The position numbers and the translations under genes were made by a program. Source: Aquila chrysaetos chrysaetos (lineage: Eukaryota > Chordata > Aves > Accipitriformes > Accipitridae). From it: 64,000 nucleotides of DNA. The notes under the pieces were generated by a model, which was not told the DNA's origin, made no database searches, and saw nothing but the letters and a program-made list of their open reading frames with translations. The stretch covers positions 9,696,501 through 9,760,500 of the forward strand of contig NC_044018.1 of NCBI RefSeq assembly GCF_900496995.4, in the 5' to 3' direction. Shown one piece after another: positions 38,200 to 49,017 of this stretch; the first letter of the stretch is position 1; each line of letters starts with the position of its first letter.

Positions 38200-39868
38200 G
38201 CAACAAACAACAAAAGAACCCAACAAGCCTCAAAGAACCATTTTTATACTACATCAGGCATGTAAATCACAGAGAGGAGGTTAGACAGTCCTGTGCATAG
38301 CATCACTTGACTATTTCCAGGTAAGTTAATATATAGGATTTATGCACCATTCTTCTGAGGTGCTACTGTCTACTGACTTCAGAGATAGGCTTAGGCAGCT
38401 CAGATGCCCTGTTGGGAGCTACTTAGCTGATTTTCAGGGAAGTTGGTATCTAATGGATAGAGCAGGTCTCATTCTTCTTCTAAGCAGTTCTTCAAAGAGC
38501 CATCAATTAGTCTTCACCATTCTCAGGGACGTTATGTCCTTCACATAGTAAATATTTTCTGTGAAATTGCAATCCAACTATACTAAAAAACAAACTTGTC
38601 AGAAGATTCAGATGGTTGTGTATTTCTTCCTTTACGTCTAATATGGAAAAAAGCAAATTCTATTTCAGGCATTATGTTTAAAAAAACACATTTCAACCTT
38701 TATGCCAACCAGTGAATAATTGTTTAAGTTTTCCAGTAAAGTGCTTCAGTACTGAATCTTTATCCTAGCTTTTAAAGATTTAGATTTAGAGCAATAGTCT
38801 TATATTTAATCACTTTATGGTGTGCTATCTCATTTAGGTATTTCTGATAAGTAAGACTTTTAATATCTTTACCTTTCTTGCTGTTCCTTGTTCAAAAGAG
38901 AGTAATCATGATTCAAAATGAGACTGTTGTCACATAGAAATAGCTTGCTTTTCTTAGGACATTTAGCGGTTGTTTTCTCTCTTTCATAGACCTACTTGAC
39001 AATAAAACAAGAAAAATGAAGTGAAAGCAGGAAACCAGTTCCAGGAGTGGGTCTGGATCACATGGTACATTTCATGTTATTACAAATGACTGGTATAAAA
39101 CTGGGCATTGCATGATGTTACTCCAGTATTTACTTTAGAGGACAGAGGGATTCCATAAAAGGGAATGGGTCAGACACATTTATGTATTTCTAAGGGTAAA
39201 AAATAAGCTAAACAGAAATGCTAATCATGTAGTAACTTTTTAATAATTTCTGGTTTACCTTTGTTGTCAGATTGAAAATCAGTTGCAGTTGCAGAAATCA
39301 ACCATAGCTGCAAAACCAGTTGGTAGCTGCAGAAAGAAAGGAGTCAAAATAAACATGAAGGAGTCACATGAGAAAGGGGCAGTCAGCAGAGGGAGGCAAG
39401 ACCTATGTGAGACCCTCAGAACTTATGAACTATGACTGTTCCTCTCTCATTTCTAAGGGCTGCAGTTTGGATTGTCTACCTGCTGTCATTCCTGTTTCTA
39501 AAACCACACAGTAAGGAGACTCATCCTTCAGTAGGTGCTTTCAATTTCTGTGGTTTTTTTAACACAATGTCGTGGTTTAACCCCAGCCAGCAACTAAGCA
39601 CCATGCAACCGCTCACTCACTCCCTCCCACCGAGTGGGATGGGGGAGAAAATGGGGAAAAGAAGTAAAACTCATGGGTTGAGATAAGAACGGTTTAATAG
39701 AACAGAAAAGAAGAAACTAATAATGATAATGATAACACTAATAAAATGACAACAGCAATAATAAAAGGATTGGAATGTACAAATGATGCGCAGTGCAATT
39801 GCTCACCACCCGCTGATCGACATCCAGCTAGTCCCTGAGCGGTGATTCCCCGCCCCCACTCCCCCCAG

Positions 39869-39876
39869 TTTATATA
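39869..39876 (-). promoter_or_regulatory. TATA box of LTR copy 3
   Basis: TTTATATA on the plus strand gives TATATAAA in LTR orientation, a few bases downstream of the CRE palindrome. Confidence 0.7.
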
Positions 39877-39883
39877 CTGGGCA

Positions 39884-39891
39884 TGACGTCA
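39884..39891 (-). promoter_or_regulatory. Perfect CRE/ATF site in LTR copy 3
   Basis: TGACGTCA is the full 8-bp palindrome bound by CREB/ATF proteins. It lies just upstream of the TATA box in LTR orientation. The equivalent places in copies 1 and 2 read TGACAACA and TGACATCA. Activity is inferred, not shown. Confidence 0.6.
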
Positions 39892-40152
39892 CATGGTATG
39901 GAATACCCCGTTGGCCACTTTGGGTCAGCTGCCCTGGCTGTGTCCTGTGCCAACTTCTTGTGCCCCTCCAGCTTTCTCACTGTCTGGGCATGAGAAGCTG
40001 AAAAACCCTTGACTTTAGACTAAACACTACTTAGCAACAACTGAAAACATCAGTGTTATCAACATTCTTCACATACTGAACTCAAAACATAGCACCGTAC
40101 CAGCGACTAGGAAGACAGTTAACTCTATCCCAGCTGAAACCAGGACACACAA

Positions 40153-40440
40153 ATCTAGAAACTGTGTGTTATATAAAAAAGCAAAACTAAATAAAAGTTA
40201 ACAACATGACTTGTTCCACTGCATTTAAATATTTACTTTTTTATTCTTCTTTGGTTGGCATTCCTACTTGACTAAATTTGATGGGTTTGTTCAGGAAAGG
40301 ATCATACAGTCAGGCTCCTTACTTATTTAGAGTCATTCAGAAAGCTTTCTTAACAAATCTTCAGCTGTTGGGACTTGAACATGCTTCAAGAACCTTTCTT
40401 CAGTCTGTGCAGGTTTGATGAACTGAAATTACTTAACTGA
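40153..40440. other. Unique AT-rich DNA
   Basis: I see no gene or element in this interval between LTR copy 3 and the old hairpin-like repeat. Confidence 0.5.
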
Positions 40441-40515
40441 GGGCCGTGATCCAAATCCTCTTGAAGTCAATGGAAGTCACTTCAATCATTTCAACGGAGC
40501 TGGATCTGGTCCATA
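40441..40515. mobile_element. Ancient hairpin-like interspersed repeat
   Basis: The sequence GATCCAAATCCTCTTGAAGTCAATGG is followed by a spacer and TTCAACGGAGCTGGATCTGGTCC, which is an imperfect reverse complement of the first part. This fold-back, with GAAGTCAATGG-like arms, is typical of an old amniote repeat also seen in reptiles. I infer a MITE-like or SINE-derived origin but cannot name the family. Confidence 0.6.
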
Positions 40516-41257
40516 AGGCATTGACCGCTTGAAGTTGTCTTGCAAATGTTGAATCTCTCCTTATGTACAAAGCACAGTCAGTAATGAGGAACAGGCTGTA
40601 ATGGGGCTGAGGGAGTATATAGTGTATGTATACAGCACTTAATTAAACACATCATTCTATACTGTCATAAAGCATTTCCCACACTAAGTGTTGTTCACAT
40701 TACTCATAGGAGATTTAGGTTTTTGAAATGCCACACAAAAATGTCCCAGCTGTTCTATATACTATATCTTATAGTACTTGCCACTGTTTGTAGGAAGGGT
40801 AATTAACCTAAAGAACATTATATTTCACTGCCAAATTCTAAATGTCAGTATTATAAATTTCTTAATATAAACAACACATTTAGAAACAGTAGGAGAGATA
40901 GAGATGGAGTATTCTTTGAAAAGGTATTTCACTAAGGGACTGGATGGCCCAGGCAATTGTTACAAGATACCTTAAAGTCATCTTTTCATATTCTATAGTG
41001 TCTAACAAATCAGTAGTATCCAGCTGTGAAGAGGGTACTCGAGGACTTAATGCGGTAGATCTGACTGCACACAGAAGTAGTCCTGTCTTTTCTTAGCCAC
41101 ACACTATTATTCATAAAAAGCCTAATTCCTTTGTGAATTCTATGTTCTTGAAATGGTTGAAATATGGAATATCTGTCTAGTGAGATATTTCAGGTTTTTT
41201 AACAAATGTATTCCGAGTTATAATGAAAAAAGAATATTACATAGTTTTCAGTAGTTT

Positions 41258-41306
41258 GGGGGGGCGTGGGGGGGTGTTTTGTTTTTTGTTTTGGTTTGGT
41301 TTTAAT
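41258..41306. repeat. G-rich/T-rich low-complexity tract
   Basis: Two runs of seven G, separated by CGT, pass into GTTTT-like units. Only two long G runs are present, so a quadruplex is possible only if the runs split. Confidence 0.8.
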
Positions 41307-41515
41307 TTAAAAAAGAATCAGGCTTCATTGGTTTTGTTCTCTAAAATCAACCTTGAACTTACACTTTTCAGGTATTCCCAGTCTCTCTCTTGTTCCAAAA
41401 ATGTAATCTGAACTTTCACAGATTGTGAGAGGCTTTGGCAAGTTAAACAGAGTTGAGTATTTCAGAGCCAGGGAACACTCCAGCTATAGGAAATCCACAT
41501 CTCAAACAGAGGTAC

Positions 41516-41640
41516 TTTGGACTCCAAACATCGCCACTGCAGAGTCAGGAGAGTAACTCGGGAACCTCTGCTCCAGCAAAGGTGCTTGCGGCTTGAAGGG
41601 TCCTGACTCTGCAGAAGGCTGCTGGGAAGCTCTGGAGTCC
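41516..41640. repeat. Nested fold-back with 14-bp perfect arms
   Basis: CTGCAGAGTCAGGA at 41537-41550 is the exact reverse complement of TCCTGACTCTGCAG at 41601-41614, around a 50-base loop. An outer pair, GGACTCC at 41519-41525 and GGAGTCC at 41634-41640, is in register. The stretch is richer in G and C than its surroundings. No target duplication was found. Confidence 0.7.
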
Positions 41641-44600
41641 GTTGATATCAAGTTTGGTGAACCTCTTCCAGACGTGTGGATTCTGAAGTCTAGTGTTCAA
41701 CGGGAGCTAAACTGGGTCTTTCGGACTTTGGCAAATCAGTTCTCTGAAAATGAAATTAATTAGAAATGCTTTGCTATGAGAAAATGTCCAGCCAACTCTG
41801 ATATGCTTACCCTTTCTTATTATGTGGTCTTTGCTCTCTTTATAGGATTGAGGAACATAAATTTGATTCTGCATAGTGCTACCAGAATTGAGTCTAAAGT
41901 AATTTTGTGGCCACCAAAAATGGCCTTTGCACTTAGGCAGACCTTGCCTTATTTTCCAATAACAAACCTTATCAGAATTCAATGATGAAAGTGTAGATGG
42001 CTTTTCTGAACAGTTCTTTCATTCTGATTGAGCAATTCTGACTTCTCTGCCCAGTATCTCAGAGTGTTTTACCTCGAGGGCAAAGAACTCAGGGCAGAAA
42101 AAGAAGACCAAGAAGTGAAGGAGAAAATAAAAGAAAGAAAGTAAAATGAGCAGGGAAGAGTAAGCAAGGTTCTGAAGTAATTGGATCTGACCGTAATGGT
42201 AGGGGTATCTATATAGAAGGAATTTCAAACTCATTCTGGAAATCTCTGATGGAAGATTGGTATTCTTCCCAAGTCTGATACTTTAATTAAATCCTCTGCC
42301 TTCTGATTTTGAACTCTCCAAGCTGAAAAAGAACAACAAAAACCCCACCCACTATGATGGGGACTGACTATGCCCCACTGCACTCAATGTACATTTTGCC
42401 AGTGGCTCTTACAGGAGTCGTTCTTGGCTTATCATTGCTTGCTCTACAAACTCTCATTTCTATAGTTCCATGCAATTTTTGAGAAGCAGTTTTAAGCCAC
42501 AAGTCCTCACAATTTCTCTTCAACAGCAACACAACACAAAGAGCAATAAACCTGACTCGGCAGTGATCCCTTTAAAAGCAGGGGACAGTCAAAGTCTTGG
42601 GTCTGTATTCTGCATTTCTTTCTTTATTTTACTTATTTTATTAAAATTCTCACTGCAGTCAGGATTTTGAAAATGAGAATCCTGGCTACTGACAACACAT
42701 GCAATTATTACTGTGACTTTTCCATGGAAAAAAGTGCAGGTGCATTGTTTTGTACTTATTCATCTGGAGAAAAAGCTTTTCTCAGCATCATGACAATTAT
42801 TTACAAGATGAAAATTACTAAGTAGCTCATCTCATTTTTCCAACTGTCAGGTTTCTTCACTGTCTTTTTCTCCTTGCAGAAAGTGAAAGTGTCCAATATG
42901 GTTTCCAGTTCTGTCCGTATGAGCAAGTATGGAAGAAACCACTAAAAATCCTCTCTCCAAGTTTGAAACATGTTTGAAATTGTTGACACAAACTTATCAC
43001 ACGAGTTTCTTGTCACCATTACAGAATTTTCACATGAAAGATGTCCTAAAACACATTTCATGTTGATAATACTGTAAGCAAATAATTTGCAGCATTATGA
43101 ACTGTTTTATGAAGGTTTTAAACAGATATTCCTGAAACTAGATGTTTTGATAGAGATATTAGAGCAGAGTACACCATAATGAAAAGATAGAGCTTTCCAG
43201 TTTTACTTGTTGCAAAACATTGACAGGTAAAACTGTATATTTAGAATGAATTTTAAATATAGTAAAAAAAAAAGAAAGTAATGAATTTGAACTCTTTCAT
43301 TTAAATGTTGGTTGAGTATCTATGAAAAGGATCTTTAATTCTGAATAATGCATTCTGAGTAAATTTTGCCTGTTGAAAGCTAAGCAATTTCTACACAGTG
43401 ATAAAACCTTCTGATCCTACCTACAGTGTTACATTGAAAAGGTTCCCATTGGCAAACCTTCTTGCCTAAGTTCTCATTGTTTACTCACTGATAATATGGA
43501 ACCAAACATTTACAATAAAGCAAAACCTGATTTTTTGCAAAAGCCATTCTTCGTAAAAGACATCAGGAAAAATAAGAAAAAACTTAGCTTTGACTCAGAA
43601 AAGTGATGTGGTCCTCTGGGAAATTTAAGGATGACAACTATGCATAAGTGCATAAATAACCACATATTTGATGTTCTCGCGTATTTTCTGGAGATCCTAT
43701 CAAAATGTAGCTCCTGGTTGATGAAGAAAGATAAAAGTTTGTATAGCCACAAAGAAGAAATCTTCTCTATAATTAATGACTGTTATCTTCAAAATTTCCT
43801 TCTTTTTTAAGAAAATGATAACATTATATTTCAGGACAGAATCAGTTCCTTGTTGTTAATAGCATATCATTTTATTAACTACATAAAAAAGACTGACTGG
43901 ATTACACATTTCTGATCCTGTTAATGATCAGTGGTTATCTCTGGAAATCACTCAGGAGTTTGCTTACAGAGGATTTCCATTTCATTCTCATGGTTTATGG
44001 GAAGACTTGGATGACCACGGTATATATCACAGACAACACCAACCAGCAGCATGCAGCTACTGATATGGTATATTGTCCTCTAAGGAAGTAAATAAGTAAG
44101 AGATTTTAAAAGGTATACTGTGGAAATAAGTCTATCTTCCATAAACTTTTGATGAGACTTTGAGCCCATAACTGTAGTTCTGACTTTTTTCTTCAATAAT
44201 CGCTTATAAAATATGACAACGGGGCATTCCTTTGTTCAAGTTAGAAAAGTTAGGTACTCCAAAGTACCTGTGTAACCTGTGTTACTCCTGTAAGTGAAAC
44301 TTCTGGAATTTTTCATAGACCTAAGTTACCATAATAAAGAACTAAAAGCAAAGAGAGTGGGTATTAATACATTTCCATCCTAAGAGTGACCCATTTATCA
44401 AAGAGAGTTATCCCAGGTACATAGGTCACTGTGAAATCCCTTCCCATTTTATTTCCGCTATATATTAAAATTTCTTTTCATCATAAGTAGACTTAATAAG
44501 AACAAAGTTATGCATCTACTTAAATGCTTTGCAACACTGAGGACCTCTTCACTCTCTATTTAACCTGAAAGTAATTCAGGCAAATCTGAAACACTTAGAA

Positions 44601-45652
44601 AAAGAAAAGCTGGAATCAACAGGGTTCTTTGCTTTCACACTGTATAAATTTATGCTGGAACATGGGCACTGACATTTCATTCTTAGCTGTTGTCACACAA
44701 TACTGCATAGCAGATCAAATGTAGCAATTAAAAATGTTTTGAAACTGCAACTCCTACTCCATAAATTACCGCAGTCTTTTGTTACAGAACAACCAAGTCA
44801 ACTTCCTGTTTGTGCTTAAACCATTCACAGCTTCAGCCGATGTCCTGCAGTGTCTTTTCCAAAGGTCACACCACAGTTTTCGATTCACACATTTGATTAA
44901 AAATATAAGAATCACAGTGTCCTGGGAAATGATCTGCAGTAAAAATAGATCAAACTACCTGCTGTTTCCAGAATAAACCAGGTTACTGTCTCTTTTCCCC
45001 ATTCCGTTAGCATTGCAAAAAGAGGAGGTTATATGCATGTCTGCATAAATCATACTGCTAAACCAGGGAATTATATGTGAGGTATTTGGTTTATGATTTA
45101 TTATTTTTTTAGAGCACAGCTTCTGTAACTGATAGAAATATGCTCAGTTTAAAATATGGTTAAGGAAAACCAAGGGACAGAAAACTAAGTGTACTTAGAT
45201 TTTATAAGGACTAAGCTTTCCTCTCATTCTTCTTCAACTGCTGCAATACACTTTTGCACAATTGCCTTCAGACCATACTGTCATAACTTTCCCTACACTG
45301 ATGAGCATCCTCCTTGAAGTCCTATTTGCATTTAATGAAATTACTATGGAAGAGACTATACAGAGAGAGTCTATATGTCATCTTTTCTTTCTTTCAAGAT
45401 CACATCCCTCAATATGTGTGGTAGGATAATTAAATGTCTACTTCTATTATGAATAATTCTAATACTTTGGTGTCCAACAACCAGAAATTTTGAAACAGCA
45501 TTTGCAGCATATGGTGCAAAATCCTGGCCCAAAGAGAGTGGAGTACAGGAAGAAATGTCATGGTGAAATATATCTCTGTCAAATTACAAATTCCTTCGAG
45601 AATTCCCTTCCATTTTCAGTTTGGGAACTTCATTTTATATCATGAGCTCAAT

Positions 45653-45672
45653 TCATCTAATCTCATCTAATC
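45653..45672. repeat. Two-copy 10-mer
   Basis: TCATCTAATC is repeated twice in tandem without mismatch. Confidence 0.8.
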
Positions 45673-48600
45673 TAAAGCAAGATTATGATATTGTCCAGAA
45701 AAGATATTCATACCAAACCAGATGACTATAATTAAAAATTCACCCCTTTGCTACGTTTTCAGCTTTCCTCCTGCATTGTCCAAGAAGAGATTAATGCAGA
45801 ATCTCCTAAAAAAGAGATATTCAAGTGGTAGAGTGAGCATGTGGGGTTAGGGTGCATTTTCATGGCCCAAAGGCTGATCTGGGGAAAGCTTCCTTGGAGC
45901 CTTTGCTTCCCTGAGGAAGATTTGGATAGATTGAGAACTGGAAAATCCTGACTAGACTTTATACAGACCTTGTAGTTACACAAAGAAAAACAGGGAATGT
46001 GGTGTTGAGACAATTTATAACAGACTGGTGAGCATTTTGAGTGGGAATGGGCCAAGTTTTAAGAGCAGATCTAACACATGTTCTCTCAAATGTAAATTGG
46101 ATTAAAAACTGTTCCATTTTACTTACTCTACTGTGAAATGACATTCTGGTTTATTAGCAATGCAGGTCCTGACTAAAATTTAGTATGATTTTTATCTTAA
46201 GAGTGACTCTGTGGGGAACTTTACATTTCTTTGATGATTTTCATTATAGCTTTAGCTATATTTAAACTGAATTTTCATGTACAGAGAACATCGCATTCTT
46301 CTTTTAAGCACAAAGTAAAGATGTCAGAACAGTTTGAAATAGCTCTTTGTGAGCCCTCACTGTGACTATATGCTTGGACCATTGGAAAAGAAAGTAGATC
46401 CGTGTACAGGTAAACAAATACTGGCTTTGATCTAGTCAACCCTGCTTTCAGAAACACATATTACTGGCCAATTTCTGCTTCCAGTGATAATTCAGTTGCA
46501 CGTATCAATCTTGCTATGGGATCTGTCAGTGTGGAGCTCCACAAAATCTCCTTCACAGGACTCCTTTTATCTGGGTTGGAGCTGAAACACACAGTTTCAT
46601 AATGAATATTATTAAGCTGATAGACTAGACGTTAACATAATCATTTACATGGGCATTTCGTGAAGCAAATGCAGTGATTTACTCTAATGGTTCCATTTCT
46701 GTGCTGAACATTGGCAAAGTATGCACTGTCCCTTTCAGGATCTTTGCCTCAGGAGAAAAATAACTGCAAATATTGATATTCTAGTCTAAATAACCGTTCT
46801 TATAAGTTATTCTCCTAAAAAGTACTTTTTTTCATCCCTATTAAATATATTTTCCTTGGTCAACATAAAATCTCAAATTGCAATATTGGAAAAAGAAGCC
46901 TTGCAAGCCTCTACTTTAATATTCTCACAACTTAAAAATAGCCACAGCAATTTTTTTGCCACTATATTTTCTGAAACTATACTGTATAACAACACTACAT
47001 CGTTTTGATAGCTCACAATTGCAAGTCTGTTTTCCTGATCCAATTTCAGCTTGATATTTCTGCAATAGATCATATCACAAAAGCGTTGCAGTCAGAGCAA
47101 AGATTTAGCATAGTTCCTATATTTAGGGTTCTGTCAACAGATGTTGAAAATACAAAGAAACTATTTTGAAAATAGAAGCCATGGTAAACGGACATTTGTC
47201 TATCAAACCTGAAAGTATGGCTGGCTACCTGGCTTTCTAACAAGTGCATACATTATTGTCCTTGAACTGTAGCTGTAAATGCACTAGCATACAGTGATGC
47301 TGCCCAGAGAAATAAATCAGTTTGAGAGTAACCTACTTCTTTCTTTCAAATTACCATTAATAACATTTTGCTTTTGCAAGATTAATGCACCTTAGCAGAC
47401 AAAGACACGGTAAAACCAATTGTCTTTTCTGTGCTCCAGCTTTCAGTCACGTTGCTGTCTTTTTCTGCATTACTTATATACATGTATATTTCTAAGCAAA
47501 TTTAGGGCTAGGATGTATAGTACAGAAGATAGGGCAGATACAGATGAAGCAGCAGTAGCAAAGTAGCTTTCTTAATACTTTCCTCCTAAGATAAAGGGAA
47601 ACCTTTGTGATTAAGAGAATGTCTCTCTTCCCACTGAAAACTAAAGCTAATGGGATTTAATTTTTTTTCCTGATAAAGAACAGAAAAATACCAAATCATA
47701 TGGAAAATATCATCCCAAAAACTTCATGGACTCAGTGGTTCTTTGATGAATAGCAGGTGGATTTTCTGACAGTTCTTGTTTCTGGTGTCCCAGTACTACC
47801 ACTGTGCAGTCCTAGGGCACACAGGCTTGTTACAGAACAGTCAGGGCTCTGCCACTGGGATAGCCTCTTTAATCAGGTAAAGCTCCATATGTGCCAGCAC
47901 CTTCGCTCTTAAGAGGACTCACAGTAACAGACGTTTTCTCACCCACTTTCCTGCCTTAATGCCACAGTAACTTTTATGAGCATTTTTCCATTTTTTTTCG
48001 ACTCTGCCTGCTCACCTTCTTGAAGTGCAAAATCCTATTTAAATGAGCGCACTTCTGCCTGAGGTCTAGGTCTGCATGTCCAGCAGTGAGGGGTTATCTG
48101 TACCTTCACAGAGCCCTGCCTGGCTCCAAAGCTCACAGCCCTAAAGCTGAAATTCATGGAGTCTTACAGGTTTTCAGCTCTACTGAAGCATTTCAAGACT
48201 TCCAGACTGCTCTTGTGAAACCAAGACTTGAGGGCAAAATTGCTGGGACAAGCTCCCGTGATGGGATTCAGCTGAGCAAGCATAGAGCAAGGATTCAGTT
48301 CAGGGTTAAGGACACCTAAATGAAGATGCCCAGAGGCACACTTGGGGCCTCACCTCCCCTTGAGTTTTATGGAGAGCTACTCAACAGATTTCAGCCTGCG
48401 AGACACTGGGGGCACAGCTCAGTTGCATAAAATCAGACACCTAGTGCTATTTGAGATGTCCTGTGGAGTCTGAGACATCCTTATACAGTTGGCAGATACA
48501 ACACAGGACCTGCATAAGATCCTGTGCAGGATCAGCCTGCCGCAAGGTGGAACGTACCAGCTCAGACTGCAACAGGCACTGTCATGTGAGCAACTGAATT

Positions 48601-48953
48601 TATATCTCCTTTAGAGTGAACTGAACTTGCTTCCACTTTCCAGTGGCTGTATTGATTAGACTTCTGCTGACTATAATTGGAGCTTTGGACCCTTGCATGC
48701 TTGTATTCACCTACTGATAGACACCCGTGTTTCAGTGTTGGCCTATGTGTCTGCACGTGTCTAAATTAGTGAGCTGATCCCATTGCTACATCTAAACTAA
48801 TCACCTGAAGTTCTCTTTAAGATAAGTCAGGAGAGAGATGCACTTCTAAAGGGAAATTCACCCTGTCTTAGTGTGATAGTTCAGAGTTTAGATGGGCATA
48901 CTTATCTCCATTGACTTCCAGGGACCTTTGGATAAATCCAAGGGTAGGCGTTT

Positions 48954-49017
48954 AGAATCATAGAATTGTTTAGGTTGGAAAAGACCTTTAAGATCATTGA
49001 GTCCAACCATTAACATG
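48954..49017 (-). mobile_element. CR1 LINE 3' tail fragment
   Basis: The plus strand reads AGAATCATAGAATTGTTTAGG, then TTGGAAAAGACCTTTAAGATC, then ATTGAGTCCAACCAT. This is the well-known reverse complement of the avian CR1 3' end, with the terminal ATTCTATG-type motif at the left, so the element points to the minus strand. It is a short 5'-truncated copy of about 64 bases, as is usual for CR1. Confidence 0.9.

Larger units (their letters stand above)
35361..39562. other. Unique noncoding DNA, no gene recognised
   Basis: The longest frame, 36916-37380 on the plus strand (154 codons), has no recognisable domain, no repeat of a known protein pattern and several overlapping frames of similar length on both strands, so I do not call it a gene. 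Also present are an AAC repeat at 36381-36402 and poly(A) at 38179-38199. Confidence 0.5.
39568..40147 (-). mobile_element. Solo LTR, avian endogenous retrovirus family A, copy 3
   Basis: The 580-bp element reads TGTCGTGGTTTAACCCC on the plus strand and ends ACCAGGACA. A perfect 5-bp target duplication, CACAA, flanks it at 39563-39567 and 40148-40152. It is the same length as copy 2 and has no visible large indels against it. In its own orientation it keeps a perfect cAMP-response-like palindrome TGACGTCA (39884-39891), then the TATA box (complement of 39869-39876), and the ATTAAA poly(A) signal. No internal retroviral region is present. Of the copies in the window it appears to keep the most complete promoter. 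Confidence 0.95.
40516..48953. other. Unique noncoding DNA, no gene seen
   Basis: Frames of up to about 98 codons, none recognised. Contains a G-rich then T-rich stretch at 41258-41306, the fold-back at 41516-41640 and a two-copy 10-mer at 45653-45672 (TCATCTAATC). The rest shows no structure I can name. Confidence 0.55.
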
